From Hydrogenophaga sp. 2FB (lineage in GTDB: Bacteria; Pseudomonadota; Gammaproteobacteria; Burkholderiales; Burkholderiaceae_C): a stretch of 64,000 nt of DNA. Under the pieces are notes generated by a model. That model was not told where the DNA came from. It searched no databases and saw nothing but the letters and a program-made list of their open reading frames with translations. Of this stretch, positions 15,492-24,433 are shown one piece after another. The translations under genes and the position numbers were made by a program. Positions within the stretch are counted from its first letter, which is position 1, and every line of letters begins with the position of its first letter. The stretch is from positions 1 to 64,000 of the forward strand of contig NZ_SCML01000005.1 of the NCBI RefSeq assembly GCF_005503365.1, in the 5' to 3' direction.

Positions 15492-18155
15492 ATGAAATAC
15501 GTTCCTCAGATCGCACAACTGGCTTTGCCAAATCGAACAGTGCACTACGTCTCGATCGCCAACGTGCCCGGTGTCGAGCAATTGCCGTTTTCGCTTCGAA
15601 TCATGCTGGAGAACCTGCTGCGCCAGGCCAGTCGAGGGTCCGACACCACTCCCGAAATCGACGTGCTCATGGAGCGCCAGATTGGTCGCGGCCTGAGCTT
15701 TTATCCGGTGCGGGTGTATGGCCAGGACATTCTCGCGCAGGTGATGCTGGTCGATATGGCCAGCATCCGTGACGCCGTGGCCGACGCGGGTGGCGACCCC
15801 TCCAAGGTTAGTCCGAAAGTGCCGGTGGATGTCATCATTGATCACTCGCTACAAGTGGATCGGTGGGCCAGCCCGGATGCAAGCCGTGTGAACCTGGAAC
15901 GCGAATATCAACGCAACGGCGAGCGATTTTCTTTCCTGCGCTGGTGCAGCAGCAGTTTCGACGGTGTGCGCGTCGTGCCACCAGGCAAAGGCATCATGCA
16001 CCAGATCCACTTGGAGTACATCGGCAAGGTGGTATGGACCGAGGAACGCAATGGTGTTGAGTTCGCCATCCCCGACACCTGTGTAGGAACCGACAGCCAC
16101 ACCCCCATGATCAACGGTCTGGGTGTGCTGGGTTGGGGTGTGGGCGGTATCGAAGCAGAGGCGGTGATGGTGGGCAAGCCGGTGGCAATGGCCCTGCCGG
16201 AAGTGGTTGGGTTTGAGGTCAAGGGTCGGTTGCGTGAGGGCGTTCTGCCCACCGATCTGGTTCTGGCCATTACCGCTCAGATGCGCAAGCTGGGCGTGGT
16301 CGGCAAGTTCATCGAATTCTTTGGCCCGGGCCTGGAGGCGCTATCACTGGGCGACCGCGGCATGATCGCCAACATGGCGCCCGAATACGGCGCTACGGCG
16401 GTGTATTTCCCAATCGACCAGACCACGATCGAATACCTGAAGCTGACCGGACGAGAAGACGAGCAGGTGCAACTGGTTGAAGCCTACGCGCGCGCCCAGA
16501 AACTCTGGCGCGATGCATCCACCTCGGCGCCCCAGTTTGACGCTGTGGTGACTTTAGACTTGGACACCATTCGCCCTTGCTTGGCCGGCCCACGCAATCC
16601 CGAAGACCACCTGGACCTTGAGACCGTAGCTACGGCCTTTCTGCAGCACCACCAGGACATCGCCGGGCGTCCCGTAGACCCTCAGCGTCGCGTACCGGTC
16701 AAAGGAGAAGCGTTCACGTTGCACGACGGTGCAGTCACCATTGCCGCCATCACCAGTTGCACGAATACCGCCAACCCCGTGAACATGATGGCTGCGGGCC
16801 TGGTCGCCAAGAAGGCTGTGGCGTTGGGCCTGAAGACCCAGCCATGGGTGAAAACTTCGTTGGTACCGGGCAGCCACGTGACCGCCGCTGCGCTGGAACA
16901 GGCAGGTCTGCAGGCTGCACTGGACGCTCTGGGTTTCCATATCGCTGGCTTCGGCTGCTCCACCTGCAATGGCGGCTCGGGCCCACTGCCAGAGAACATC
17001 GTCGACGCCATCGAGAGCGAGAAGCTCGTGGTCACCGCAGTGCTGTCGGGCAACCGCAACTTCGAAGGTCGCATCCACCCGAACGTTCGCGCGGCTTACC
17101 TGGGTTCGCCAGCGCTGGTTGTGGCCTATGCACTGGCAGGATCACTAACCATCGACGTGACCCGCGAACCTCTCGGCACCGGCAGCAACGGCCAGCCTGT
17201 TTACCTGCGCGATGTCTGGCCAACCTCACATGAGGTCGCCGCCGCCGTCTCGGGGGCCTATGAGCCGGAAATCTTCCGAGCCAAATACGCCGATCTTTTC
17301 GATGGCGGCAAACCATGGGACGACCTGGCCGGCGAGAGCAGCCAGCGCTTCCAGTGGCAATCGTCAAGCACCTACATTCGCCGCCCTCCGTATTTCGAGG
17401 GCTTGTCGCTCACGCCTCCCCCAATACAAGACATCCAGGGTATGCGCCCCCTGGTGATCCTGGGTGACTCGGTTACCACCGACCACATCTCGCCGTCGGG
17501 TGCGATCAGCCTAGGCACACCCGCAGCGGATTTCCTGTTGTCCAAGGGCGTACAAAAGCCCGACTTCAACAACTACACGACTCGCCGCGGCAACCATGAT
17601 GTAGCGATCCGTGCCACGTTCGCCAACATACGCTTGCGCAATCGCATGACCCCTGGCGTTGAGGGTGGCGTAACCAAACTCTTGCCCGAAGGCACGCAAA
17701 TGCGCGTGTTCGAGGCGGCGGAAGAATACCTGCGCCGCGGCGTTCCATTGGCGGTGATCGCCGGCAGCAACTATGGCAGTGGCTCCTCGCGCGATTGGGC
17801 CGCCAAGGGTGTAGCGCTGTTGGGTGTAAAGGTGGTGATCGCCGAGAGTTTTGAGCGCATCCACCGTACCAATCTGGTGGGGATGGGCGTGCTGCCACTG
17901 CAGTTCCTGCCGGGACAGAATGCAAAGACCCTGCGTCTGGATGGCACGGAAGTCATCGACATTCACGCGCTGGAGCAGAGCGTTGGCGTGGGCTCACAGG
18001 TTTATGCGCAGATCCGTCGCGAACAGGGTGAGATCCTGACGGTACCTTTGACTGTGCGCCTGGATACTCAAGAGGATGTCGAGTACTGGCGTCACGGTGG
18101 CATCATGCCCCGCGTTTGGCGCGACTACGTAAAGGGTGAGGCCCTCATTGCCTGA
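15492..18155 (+). CDS. acnA: Aconitate hydratase, AcnA type
   Basis: An 887-residue aconitase of the AcnA/IRP class. The three [4Fe-4S] cysteines are in TSCTN (about residue 423) and GCSTCNGG (about 489 and 492), with the same spacing as other AcnA proteins. The N-terminal LPFSLRIMLENLLRQ and the C-terminal swivel domain with GSNYGSGSSRDWAAKG are both present. AcnA was chosen over AcnD by length and the N-terminal sequence. I place the start at 15492 (MKYVPQIAQLA), as the upstream 25 codons of open frame overlap prpF. As the last gene of lactonase-prpF-acnA, it probably hydrates the cis-aconitate-like product made from the imported acid. Confidence 0.94.
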   Translation: MKYVPQIAQLALPNRTVHYVSIANVPGVEQLPFSLRIMLENLLRQASRGSDTTPEIDVLMERQIGRGLSFYPVRVYGQDILAQVMLVDMASIRDAVADAGGDPSKVSPKVPVDVIIDHSLQVDRWASPDASRVNLEREYQRNGERFSFLRWCSSSFDGVRVVPPGKGIMHQIHLEYIGKVVWTEERNGVEFAIPDTCVGTDSHTPMINGLGVLGWGVGGIEAEAVMVGKPVAMALPEVVGFEVKGRLREGVLPTDLVLAITAQMRKLGVVGKFIEFFGPGLEALSLGDRGMIANMAPEYGATAVYFPIDQTTIEYLKLTGREDEQVQLVEAYARAQKLWRDASTSAPQFDAVVTLDLDTIRPCLAGPRNPEDHLDLETVATAFLQHHQDIAGRPVDPQRRVPVKGEAFTLHDGAVTIAAITSCTNTANPVNMMAAGLVAKKAVALGLKTQPWVKTSLVPGSHVTAAALEQAGLQAALDALGFHIAGFGCSTCNGGSGPLPENIVDAIESEKLVVTAVLSGNRNFEGRIHPNVRAAYLGSPALVVAYALAGSLTIDVTREPLGTGSNGQPVYLRDVWPTSHEVAAAVSGAYEPEIFRAKYADLFDGGKPWDDLAGESSQRFQWQSSSTYIRRPPYFEGLSLTPPPIQDIQGMRPLVILGDSVTTDHISPSGAISLGTPAADFLLSKGVQKPDFNNYTTRRGNHDVAIRATFANIRLRNRMTPGVEGGVTKLLPEGTQMRVFEAAEEYLRRGVPLAVIAGSNYGSGSSRDWAAKGVALLGVKVVIAESFERIHRTNLVGMGVLPLQFLPGQNAKTLRLDGTEVIDIHALEQSVGVGSQVYAQIRREQGEILTVPLTVRLDTQEDVEYWRHGGIMPRVWRDYVKGEALIA

Positions 18156-18385
18156 ACACCGAACCTGGCTGGTGCAGTAGTGGGCACTGTTTGAGTAGAA
18201 AAGCAATTTCCTGCTGCTTGATGCTTTTAAGGCTTTGAGGTCTAAAGCCCGAGATCGGCTGAAGAACATGGCGCGGCCTCGCTCGACGCTAGAGGCTCTC
18301 TCTGCACCGATCAATCGCATGGACTCTGCGCACCCCTTTTCACCAATCCTCTTGCTTCGTCGGGGGCGTTTTTCATGGGATAGGG

Positions 18386-19597
18386 TCAGCCTTCGCTGGC
18401 GTGGATCATGTCGCGCACGCGCGGGTAGATCTGCTGGTTCCAGCGTCGACCGCTGAACACGCCGTAGTGGCCCACGCCGGTCTGCACGTGGTGCGTCTTC
18501 ATGTACGGGCGCACGCTGGCGCACAGGTCCTGCGCGGCGACGGTCTGGCCGACGGAGCAGATGTCGTCGCGCTCGCCTTCCACCGTCATGAGCGCGGTGC
18601 GGCGGATCGCGGCGGGGTTCACGGTGCGGCCGTTCCAGGTGAGCACGCCGCGTGGCAGGTCGTAGGTCTGGAACACCTTTTCCACGGTCTCCAGGTAAAA
18701 CTCGGCGGGCAGGTCGTTGACCGCGAGGTACTCCTCGTAAAACGCCTGGATCACGCCGGCCTCTTCGGTGCGGCCGGCCTCGAGGTGGTCGTAGATGTTG
18801 CGGAACGATTGCTTGTGGCGGTCCGGGTTCATGCTCATGAAGGCGGTGAGCTGCACGAAGCCGGGATAGACGCGGCGCATCATGCCCGCGTGTGGAAACG
18901 GCACGTGGCTGATCAGGTTCTTCTCGAACCACTCGATCGGTTGGCTGGTGGCGAGCTTGTTGACTTCGGTGGGGTTGACGCGGCAGTCGACCGGGCCCGC
19001 CATCAGCGTGAGGCTGCGCGGCTGGGCGGGGTGGTCGTCCTCGGCCATGAGGGCCGTGGCGGCCAGCGCGGCCACGCAGGGCTGGCACACCGCGATCATG
19101 TGCACACCGGGGCCGATCGTCTCGGTGAAGCGGATCATGTAGCGGATGTAGTCGTCAAGCGAAAAACCGCCGTGGCGCAGCGACACGTCGCGCGCGTTGT
19201 GCCAGTCGGTGATGTAGACGTCGTGGTCCTGCAGCAGGGTGCGCGCGGTTTCGCGCAGCAGCGTGGCGAAGTGGCCCGAGAGCGGCGCCACCAGCAGCAC
19301 CTTGGGCTGCGGCTCCGCGCCTTCCTTGCGGAAATGCAGCAGGGTGCCGAAGGGCAGGGTGAGGGTGGCTTCTTCGACCACCGGATACTCCCGCTCGCCC
19401 ACCGTGACCGCGTGGATCTGGTAGGGCGGGCGCGAGTGGGTGAGGCGCAAGCGCGCGACCACGTCGCAAGCCGCGGCCAGCTTGCGCATCAGGCTGCCTT
19501 CGGTGTCGCGCAGCCACAGGGACGCGCTCAGGTGCTGGGCCGCGAGGCGCAGCGGCGAGATCAGGTCGGACTGGAGTTGGTAGGCCTGATACAGCAT
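18386..19597 (-). CDS. phaZ: Intracellular polyhydroxyalkanoate depolymerase
   Basis: A 403-residue intracellular PHB depolymerase of the PhaZa type, which mobilises cytoplasmic polyhydroxybutyrate granules. The nucleophile is the cysteine of the lipase-box-like VCQPCV near residue 178, as known for this family. The putative acid is in GERDDIC near residue 337 and the histidine in GVGHYGVFSGRRW near residue 370. There is no signal peptide. The start at 19597 (MLYQAYQLQSD) is chosen because the open frame upstream is antisense to the GST gene. Genes next to it are unrelated. Confidence 0.93.
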   Translation of the reverse strand: MLYQAYQLQSDLISPLRLAAQHLSASLWLRDTEGSLMRKLAAACDVVARLRLTHSRPPYQIHAVTVGEREYPVVEEATLTLPFGTLLHFRKEGAEPQPKVLLVAPLSGHFATLLRETARTLLQDHDVYITDWHNARDVSLRHGGFSLDDYIRYMIRFTETIGPGVHMIAVCQPCVAALAATALMAEDDHPAQPRSLTLMAGPVDCRVNPTEVNKLATSQPIEWFEKNLISHVPFPHAGMMRRVYPGFVQLTAFMSMNPDRHKQSFRNIYDHLEAGRTEEAGVIQAFYEEYLAVNDLPAEFYLETVEKVFQTYDLPRGVLTWNGRTVNPAAIRRTALMTVEGERDDICSVGQTVAAQDLCASVRPYMKTHHVQTGVGHYGVFSGRRWNQQIYPRVRDMIHASEG

Positions 19598-19738
19598 GGT
19601 TTTTCTTCCTGAGACAACGTGTCGCACTGCAGGCAAGTTGTGGGCCAGCGGCGAATTGCACCGGGCCGGTGCGGGCAGCATGCACAGCGATGGCACAGCC
19701 CTTGCTCTGAACGTGTGCCCACAAGGAGCACGTTCACC

Positions 19739-20401
19739 ATGGCCAAAGCCCAAGCGGTACTCACGATCAGCAGCAAGAACTACGGCGCCTGGGCCTTGCG
19801 CGGGTGGTTGATGGCGCGCCTGGCGAAGCTGGACTTCACCGAGCATGTGATCTCGCCCGACGATCCAGCGATGAAGGCCGAGATGCTGCTGCTCTCGGCT
19901 TCCATGCGCGTGCCGGCGCTGGAGCACGACGGCATTCATGTGTGGGACACGCTGGCGATTGGCGAGTACCTTCACGAGATCCAGCCCAAGGCCGGTCTGT
20001 TGCCGGCCGACCGCGCGGCGCGCGCGCACTGCCGCGCGATCTGCGGGGAGATGCATTCGGGGTTTTCGGCGCTGCGCTCGTCGCTGCCGATGAACATCAA
20101 GGCCTCGTTTCCGAACTTCAAGCTCTGGTCGCGCGCGCAGACGGACATCGACCGGATCGAGGCGATCTGGAACGAGTGTCTGGAGACCTATGGTGGGCCT
20201 TATCTTTTTGGTGTGAAGCCTTGCATGGCGGACGCGATGTTCGCGCCGGTGGTCACGCGGTTCATCACGTACGAGGTGTTGATTGGCGAGGCTTGTGTGG
20301 CGTATTGCGACACGATCATGGCCTTGCCGGCGATGAAGGAATGGGTGGCGGCTGCGGAGGCGGAGCCGGATGACATCGATGAGCTGGATGCGGAGTTTTA
20401 G
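19739..20401 (+). CDS. Glutathione S-transferase family protein
   Basis: A 220-residue protein with a GST layout: an N-terminal thioredoxin-like domain (ISSKNYGAWALRGWLMARL, SASMRVPALEHDG) and an all-helical C-terminal domain from about residue 88. The usual glutathione-binding ES pair after the VP loop is replaced by DT (HVWDTLAIGEYLHE). The start at 19739 has AAGGAG 10 bases upstream; earlier in-frame starts do not. It is divergent from phaZ and convergent with the cupin gene. A role in detoxification or thiol chemistry is plausible but not shown. Confidence 0.87.
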   Translation: MAKAQAVLTISSKNYGAWALRGWLMARLAKLDFTEHVISPDDPAMKAEMLLLSASMRVPALEHDGIHVWDTLAIGEYLHEIQPKAGLLPADRAARAHCRAICGEMHSGFSALRSSLPMNIKASFPNFKLWSRAQTDIDRIEAIWNECLETYGGPYLFGVKPCMADAMFAPVVTRFITYEVLIGEACVAYCDTIMALPAMKEWVAAAEAEPDDIDELDAEF

Positions 20402-20438
20402 GCTCTCGTCGCTTTTATCGCTTGCACCGCGCGGGGGT

Positions 20439-20472
20439 GGGACACCCGGGCGCTCTGCTCCGCGGGTGTCCC
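20439..20472. repeat. Inverted repeat between convergent genes
   Basis: GGGACACCCG (20439-20448) and CGGGTGTCCC (20463-20472) form a perfect 10-bp stem with a 14-base loop, between the convergent GST and cupin genes. No T-tract follows on either strand, so it is a hairpin that may stall or protect transcripts, not a canonical terminator. Confidence 0.45.
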
Positions 20473-20513
20473 CCGACGCCGAGGCTCCGCAAACCCACAG
20501 GCCGGAAAAAAAC

Positions 20514-20936
20514 TCAAACCCAAGGAGTAGGCTTGGGAATCTCACAAACCGGTTCCACATCGATCGACTTGAAGTCCGCCGGCGACACGATCTCCAGGTA
20601 CTCCATGTCCGGCGAGTAGTCGAACAGAAAATGCGAAATTCCCGGGCGCTGGTGCACGCAGTCGCCGGCTTCCACCAGCGTCTCCTGGTCCTCGTACATG
20701 AACCGGGCCCAGCCCTTGAGCATGATCACGATCTGGAAATCGGCCTCGTGCCGGTGCCAGCCCGTGCCTTCCTCTGGCGGCATGTTCGCCTTCACCAGGT
20801 GCGCGATCACCTTGCCGTGCGTGGCCGCGGCAATGCCCAGATCGCGGTAAAGGAAAAAATCGCGCAGGCCACCGCTCACGTAGTCGCCTTGATCGCCTTT
20901 GACGTGCGAGAACAGGGTGGAGGTTCTCTCAAGCAT
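20514..20936 (-). CDS. Cupin-domain protein
   Basis: A 140-residue single-domain cupin. The first cupin motif is in GTGWHRHEADFQIVIMLKG (metal-binding histidines and glutamate) and the second in AGDCVHQRPGISH. AAAGGAG lies about 8 bases before ATG 20936, which sets the start; the longer open frame is not coding. The overall form resembles the small cupins that bind a metal and act on, or sense, small acids. Function cannot be named. It faces away from aroC with about 190 bases between the starts. Confidence 0.82.
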   Translation of the reverse strand: MLERTSTLFSHVKGDQGDYVSGGLRDFFLYRDLGIAAATHGKVIAHLVKANMPPEEGTGWHRHEADFQIVIMLKGWARFMYEDQETLVEAGDCVHQRPGISHFLFDYSPDMEYLEIVSPADFKSIDVEPVCEIPKPTPWV

Positions 20937-21124
20937 GGGTCGCTCCTTTCTGGGGCTTCGCAGCAAACCATCTGCTGCGCCGCATGACCAAGCACAAAAT
21001 GTTCCTGTACCCCGACGTGCCCGATGGGATGCGTTCGTGCACCAGCCTGGCCCACCCATGCACCGCAAGGGATGCTCTGCGGGGTGACGGGGGGCTCCCA
21101 GGGCCTCAGGGATAATCGGTCCCC

Positions 21125-22225
21125 ATGAGCGGAAACACCTTCGGAACCCTGTTTTGCGTCACCAACTTTGGTGAATCCCACGGCCCGGCCATTGGCTGCG
21201 TGATCGACGGCTGTCCCCCGGGCATGGAACTGAGCGAGGCCGACATCCAGACGGACCTGGACCGCCGCCGCCCCGGCACCAGCAAATTCGTCACCCAGCG
21301 CAACGAGCCCGACACGGTGGAAATCCTGAGTGGCGTGTACGAAGGCAAGACCACCGGCACCCCCATCGCCCTGCTGATCCGAAACACCAACCAGCGCAGC
21401 AAGGACTACGGCGACATCCTGCAGACCTTCCGCCCCGGCCACGCCGACTACACCTACTGGCAGAAATTCGGCATCCGCGACCCGCGCGGCGGCGGGCGCA
21501 GCTCGGCCCGCCTGACCGCCCCCACCGTGGCCGCTGGCGCGGTGGCCAGGAAATGGCTCAAGGAACGTTATGGCGTCACTTTCCGTGGCCACATGACGCA
21601 GGTGGGCGAACTCGCCATTCCCTTCGAGAGCTGGGAACACGTGCCCAACAACCCGTTCTTCGCGCCCGTGGCCGACGTGTCCGCCATCGAGGCCTACATG
21701 AACGAGCTGCGCAAGAGCGGCGACTCGTGCGGCGCGCGCCTTCGCGTCACCGCCCAGGGCATGCCCGTGGGCCTGGGCCAACCGCTGTACGACCGGCTCG
21801 ACGCCGACATCGCCTACGCCATGATGGGCCTCAACGCGGTCAAGGGCGTGGAGATCGGCGCGGGCTTCGCCAGCGTGGCGCACAAAGGCAGCACGCACGG
21901 CGACAGCCTTTCGCCCGAAGGCTTCAAGGGCAACAACGCCGGCGGCGTGCTCGGCGGCATCAGCACCGGGCAAGACCTGGAAGTGCAGATCGCCATCAAG
22001 CCCACGAGCTCGATCCTGATCCCGCGCGAAACCATCGACAAGGCGGGTCAGTCCACCGAAATCATCACCAAGGGTCGCCACGACCCCTGCGTGGGCATCC
22101 GCGCCACGCCGATCGCCGAGGCGCTGTTGGCCCTGGTGGTGATGGACCACGCGCTGCTGCAGCGCGCGCAGTGCGGCGACGTGCAGTTGCCCACGCCGGA
22201 CATCGCCGCGAAGTCCCGGGCCTGA
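21125..22225 (+). CDS. aroC: Chorismate synthase
   Basis: A 366-residue chorismate synthase, which converts EPSP to chorismate in the last common step of aromatic biosynthesis using reduced FMN. All signature regions are present: [18 protein letters not shown] at the N-terminus, [11 protein letters not shown] near residue 45, [13 protein letters not shown] near 125, [12 protein letters not shown]-like [17 protein letters not shown] near 275, and the C-terminal [21 protein letters not shown]. Length is normal. It is a single gene whose stop converges on the EamA gene 6 bases away; the neighbouring aroE and aroQ genes lie in separate leftward operons. Confidence 0.98.
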   Translation: MSGNTFGTLFCVTNFGESHGPAIGCVIDGCPPGMELSEADIQTDLDRRRPGTSKFVTQRNEPDTVEILSGVYEGKTTGTPIALLIRNTNQRSKDYGDILQTFRPGHADYTYWQKFGIRDPRGGGRSSARLTAPTVAAGAVARKWLKERYGVTFRGHMTQVGELAIPFESWEHVPNNPFFAPVADVSAIEAYMNELRKSGDSCGARLRVTAQGMPVGLGQPLYDRLDADIAYAMMGLNAVKGVEIGAGFASVAHKGSTHGDSLSPEGFKGNNAGGVLGGISTGQDLEVQIAIKPTSSILIPRETIDKAGQSTEIITKGRHDPCVGIRATPIAEALLALVVMDHALLQRAQCGDVQLPTPDIAAKSRA

Positions 22226-22231
22226 GTCCGC

Positions 22232-23101
22232 TCAAGCGCTGCGCAGGCGCACACCCAGCCAGCCACACAGCGCAATGAGGGCGATGCCGGCGACGGTCCA
22301 GGCATCGGGCGCGTAGCCGAACACCGCCCAGCCGGCCAGCGTGGCAAAGGCGATCTGCGCGTACAGGTAGGGCGTGAGCCGCGAGGCCGGCGCATGGTGG
22401 TAGGCCTGGATCAGCAGGTAGTGCCCGACCGAGCCGAACACCCCCAGCAGGCCTGCCAGCGCCCACAACGTCCCGTCGGCCATGGGCGCCCAGCCCCAGG
22501 GCAGCAGCAGCGAGCAGCACAACAGCCCGAGCAGTCCGCTGTAGAAGTGGATGGTGCCCGGGTCTTCCGTGCGCACCATGCGGCTGGTGAGGATCTGGTA
22601 CATGGCGTTGACCACCACGAGCAACAGCGGCAGCAGCATGGCGCCATGGAAATCGCTGCCCTTGGGGCGGATCACGATCAGCGCGCCCGCCAGTCCGCCG
22701 ACCACCAGCACCCAGGTGAGGGCGGACACGCGCTCGCGCAACATCAGCGCGGCCAGCAGGGTGACCGCCAGCGGCACCAGCATCATGATGGCGGTGAACT
22801 CGCCCACCGGCACGTGGCGCAGGGCGATGTAGGCGACCACACTGGAGCCCAGCATCAACACCCCGCGCGCCAGATGCCAGCCCGGCGCGCGCGTGCGCAG
22901 CAGCGCGCGCCCGCGTTGGGGCCACAGCAGCGCCGTGGTCATGAGGGTCTGGGTGAGGTAACGCAGCCAGACCGCCATCAACACCGGCACGGCAGGGCCC
23001 ACGTACTGCGAGGTGGTGTCGAGCAGGGCGAAGCACAGCGTCGCGCACACCAGCAGCGCGATCCCCAGCGCGGTGTGTCGGGCGGAAGCGGGGGGCGCCA
23101 C
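22232..23101 (-). CDS. EamA/DMT-family transporter
   Basis: A 289-residue protein with ten hydrophobic segments arranged as two EamA repeats (drug/metabolite transporter superfamily). It starts with GTG at 23101, 7 bases after the aroE-like stop, so it is the last gene of the leftward TRAP-aroQ-aroE operon. Members export amino acids, aromatics or other metabolites; in this context it may expel an overflow intermediate. A second EamA gene (31141-32031) occupies the matching position in the other aroE-aroQ operon. Confidence 0.88.
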   Translation of the reverse strand: MAPPASARHTALGIALLVCATLCFALLDTTSQYVGPAVPVLMAVWLRYLTQTLMTTALLWPQRGRALLRTRAPGWHLARGVLMLGSSVVAYIALRHVPVGEFTAIMMLVPLAVTLLAALMLRERVSALTWVLVVGGLAGALIVIRPKGSDFHGAMLLPLLLVVVNAMYQILTSRMVRTEDPGTIHFYSGLLGLLCCSLLLPWGWAPMADGTLWALAGLLGVFGSVGHYLLIQAYHHAPASRLTPYLYAQIAFATLAGWAVFGYAPDAWTVAGIALIALCGWLGVRLRSA

Positions 23102-23108
23102 GCGGGGC

Positions 23109-23942
23109 TCAGTAGCGCAACCGGGCCACGGAGCGCAACACCTCGGCGGTGGTGGTCGGAAAACCGAAGAACTCCAGGTAGGCGGGTATCTGTTCGAAGA
23201 GCATGTCCGAGCCTACCTGAACGCGGCAGCCCCGTGCTTGCGCGGCCAGCAGGAAGGCGGTCATCTCGGTCCGCATCACCACCTCGCCCACGAAGGTGTT
23301 CGGGTCCAGGCGGGAGACGTCCATCGGCAACGCATCGCCTTCGTTCATGCCCATGGGCGTGGCGTTGACCACCAGGTCGAAGCCGGCCGGGTCGTTGCTG
23401 CCGGTGCTCACCGCGATCTCGGGGTAGCTGGTCTGGATGCGCTGGCCCAGGGCCTCGGCCGAGGCGGTGTTCACGTCGTACAGCCCGATCGCGCCAATGT
23501 CCGCGCCCGCGAGCGACGCGGCAATGGCGCTGCCCACACCACCGCTGCCCACCACCAGCACGCGCGCGCCTTGCAGGTTCAGGCCCTTGCGCTGCACGCC
23601 GCGCACGAAGCCCGCGCCGTCGAACATGTCGCCCACCAGGCGGCCTTCGGCCGTGCGCTTGACGGCGTTGCAGGCGCCGGCCACGCGCACCGTGGGGGTC
23701 ACTTCGTCGAGCAGGCCCACGGTGACGACCTTGTGCGGCATCGTGATGAGCGCGCCGCGGATGTTGGTGAGCCTGAAGACCGACTTGAGGAAGTTCGGGT
23801 AGTCCGACGGCTGGCAGCCCATGGGCACCACCACCGCGTTCACACCCACGTGCTCGAAGTACGGGTTGTAGATCATCGGCGACTTGAAGGTGTGTGTCGG
23901 GTAGCCGATGTGGGCAATGAGTTCGGTGGTGCCGTTGATCAT
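23109..23942 (-). CDS. Shikimate/quinate dehydrogenase-family protein
   Basis: A 277-residue member of the AroE/YdiB family. Present are an N-terminal substrate lobe (HIGYPTHTFKSPMIYN), the catalytic-lysine loop ITMPHK (lysine near 68), GACNAVKR, the conserved aspartate in GDMFDGAGF, the nucleotide loop VVGSGGVGSAIAAS and VVNATPMGM. It differs from classical AroE in the C-terminal substrate loop, where VVMRTEMTAFLL replaces the usual YxPxxTPLL-type stretch. It sits next to a dehydroquinase, an oxidoreductase and a TRAP importer, so a catabolic quinate or shikimate dehydrogenase is more likely than the biosynthetic enzyme. The start has only a weak ribosome site. Confidence 0.87.
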   Translation of the reverse strand: MINGTTELIAHIGYPTHTFKSPMIYNPYFEHVGVNAVVVPMGCQPSDYPNFLKSVFRLTNIRGALITMPHKVVTVGLLDEVTPTVRVAGACNAVKRTAEGRLVGDMFDGAGFVRGVQRKGLNLQGARVLVVGSGGVGSAIAASLAGADIGAIGLYDVNTASAEALGQRIQTSYPEIAVSTGSNDPAGFDLVVNATPMGMNEGDALPMDVSRLDPNTFVGEVVMRTEMTAFLLAAQARGCRVQVGSDMLFEQIPAYLEFFGFPTTTAEVLRSVARLRY

Positions 23943-23958
23943 GGTGTGTGGGCCAGGG

Positions 23959-24405
23959 TCAGGTTTTTCGGGCGCGCGCGTGGTTCACCGCGGTGCGCAG
24001 GGCCAGCAGGTAGCTGTCGACGCCGAAGCCCGCGACCTGGCCCTGCACGATCTCGGCGAACACCGAGACGTGGCGAAACGCCTCGCGCGCATGGATGTTG
24101 GACATGTGCAGCTCAACGATCGGGCAGGTCAGGATGGCCAGCGCATCGCGGATGCCGTAGCTGTAGTGCGTCCACGCGCCGGCGTTGATCAATACCGCGT
24201 CCACGTTGTCGACGTAGGCCTGGTGGATGCGCTCGCACATGGCGCCTTCGAAGTTGGTCTGGAAGTTCTGCACTTCCACGCCCAGCTCTTTGCCCAGCGT
24301 GCTCAACTGCTCGTTGATCTGGTCGAGCGTGATGGTGCCGTACTGCTTCGGGTCGCGCTTGCCGAACATGTTGTGGTTGATGCCATGCAGCATGAGAACT
24401 TTCAT
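23959..24405 (-). CDS. aroQ: Type II 3-dehydroquinate dehydratase (TRAP operon copy)
   Basis: A 148-residue type II dehydroquinase, which interconverts 3-dehydroquinate and 3-dehydroshikimate. Family features: MLHGINHNMFGKRDPKQYG (with the tyrosine that abstracts the proton), INAGAWTHYSYGIRDAL, and [18 protein letters not shown] with the catalytic histidine. The usual [12 protein letters not shown] start is altered here to GINHNMFGKRDP. AGGAG before ATG 24405 sets the start. It precedes the aroE-like gene by 16 bases. The catabolic setting suggests a quinate-degrading QuiB-like role. Confidence 0.9.
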   Translation of the reverse strand: MKVLMLHGINHNMFGKRDPKQYGTITLDQINEQLSTLGKELGVEVQNFQTNFEGAMCERIHQAYVDNVDAVLINAGAWTHYSYGIRDALAILTCPIVELHMSNIHAREAFRHVSVFAEIVQGQVAGFGVDSYLLALRTAVNHARARKT

Positions 24406-24433
24406 CGGGGCTCCTGTGGAAATGAAAAGGGGT

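Noticed and set aside
18156-18385. Possible small gene or RNA between acnA and phaZ
   Set aside because: The frames there are short and without ribosome sites; a GGCTTT/AAAGCC repeat at 18231-18249 has no T-tract.
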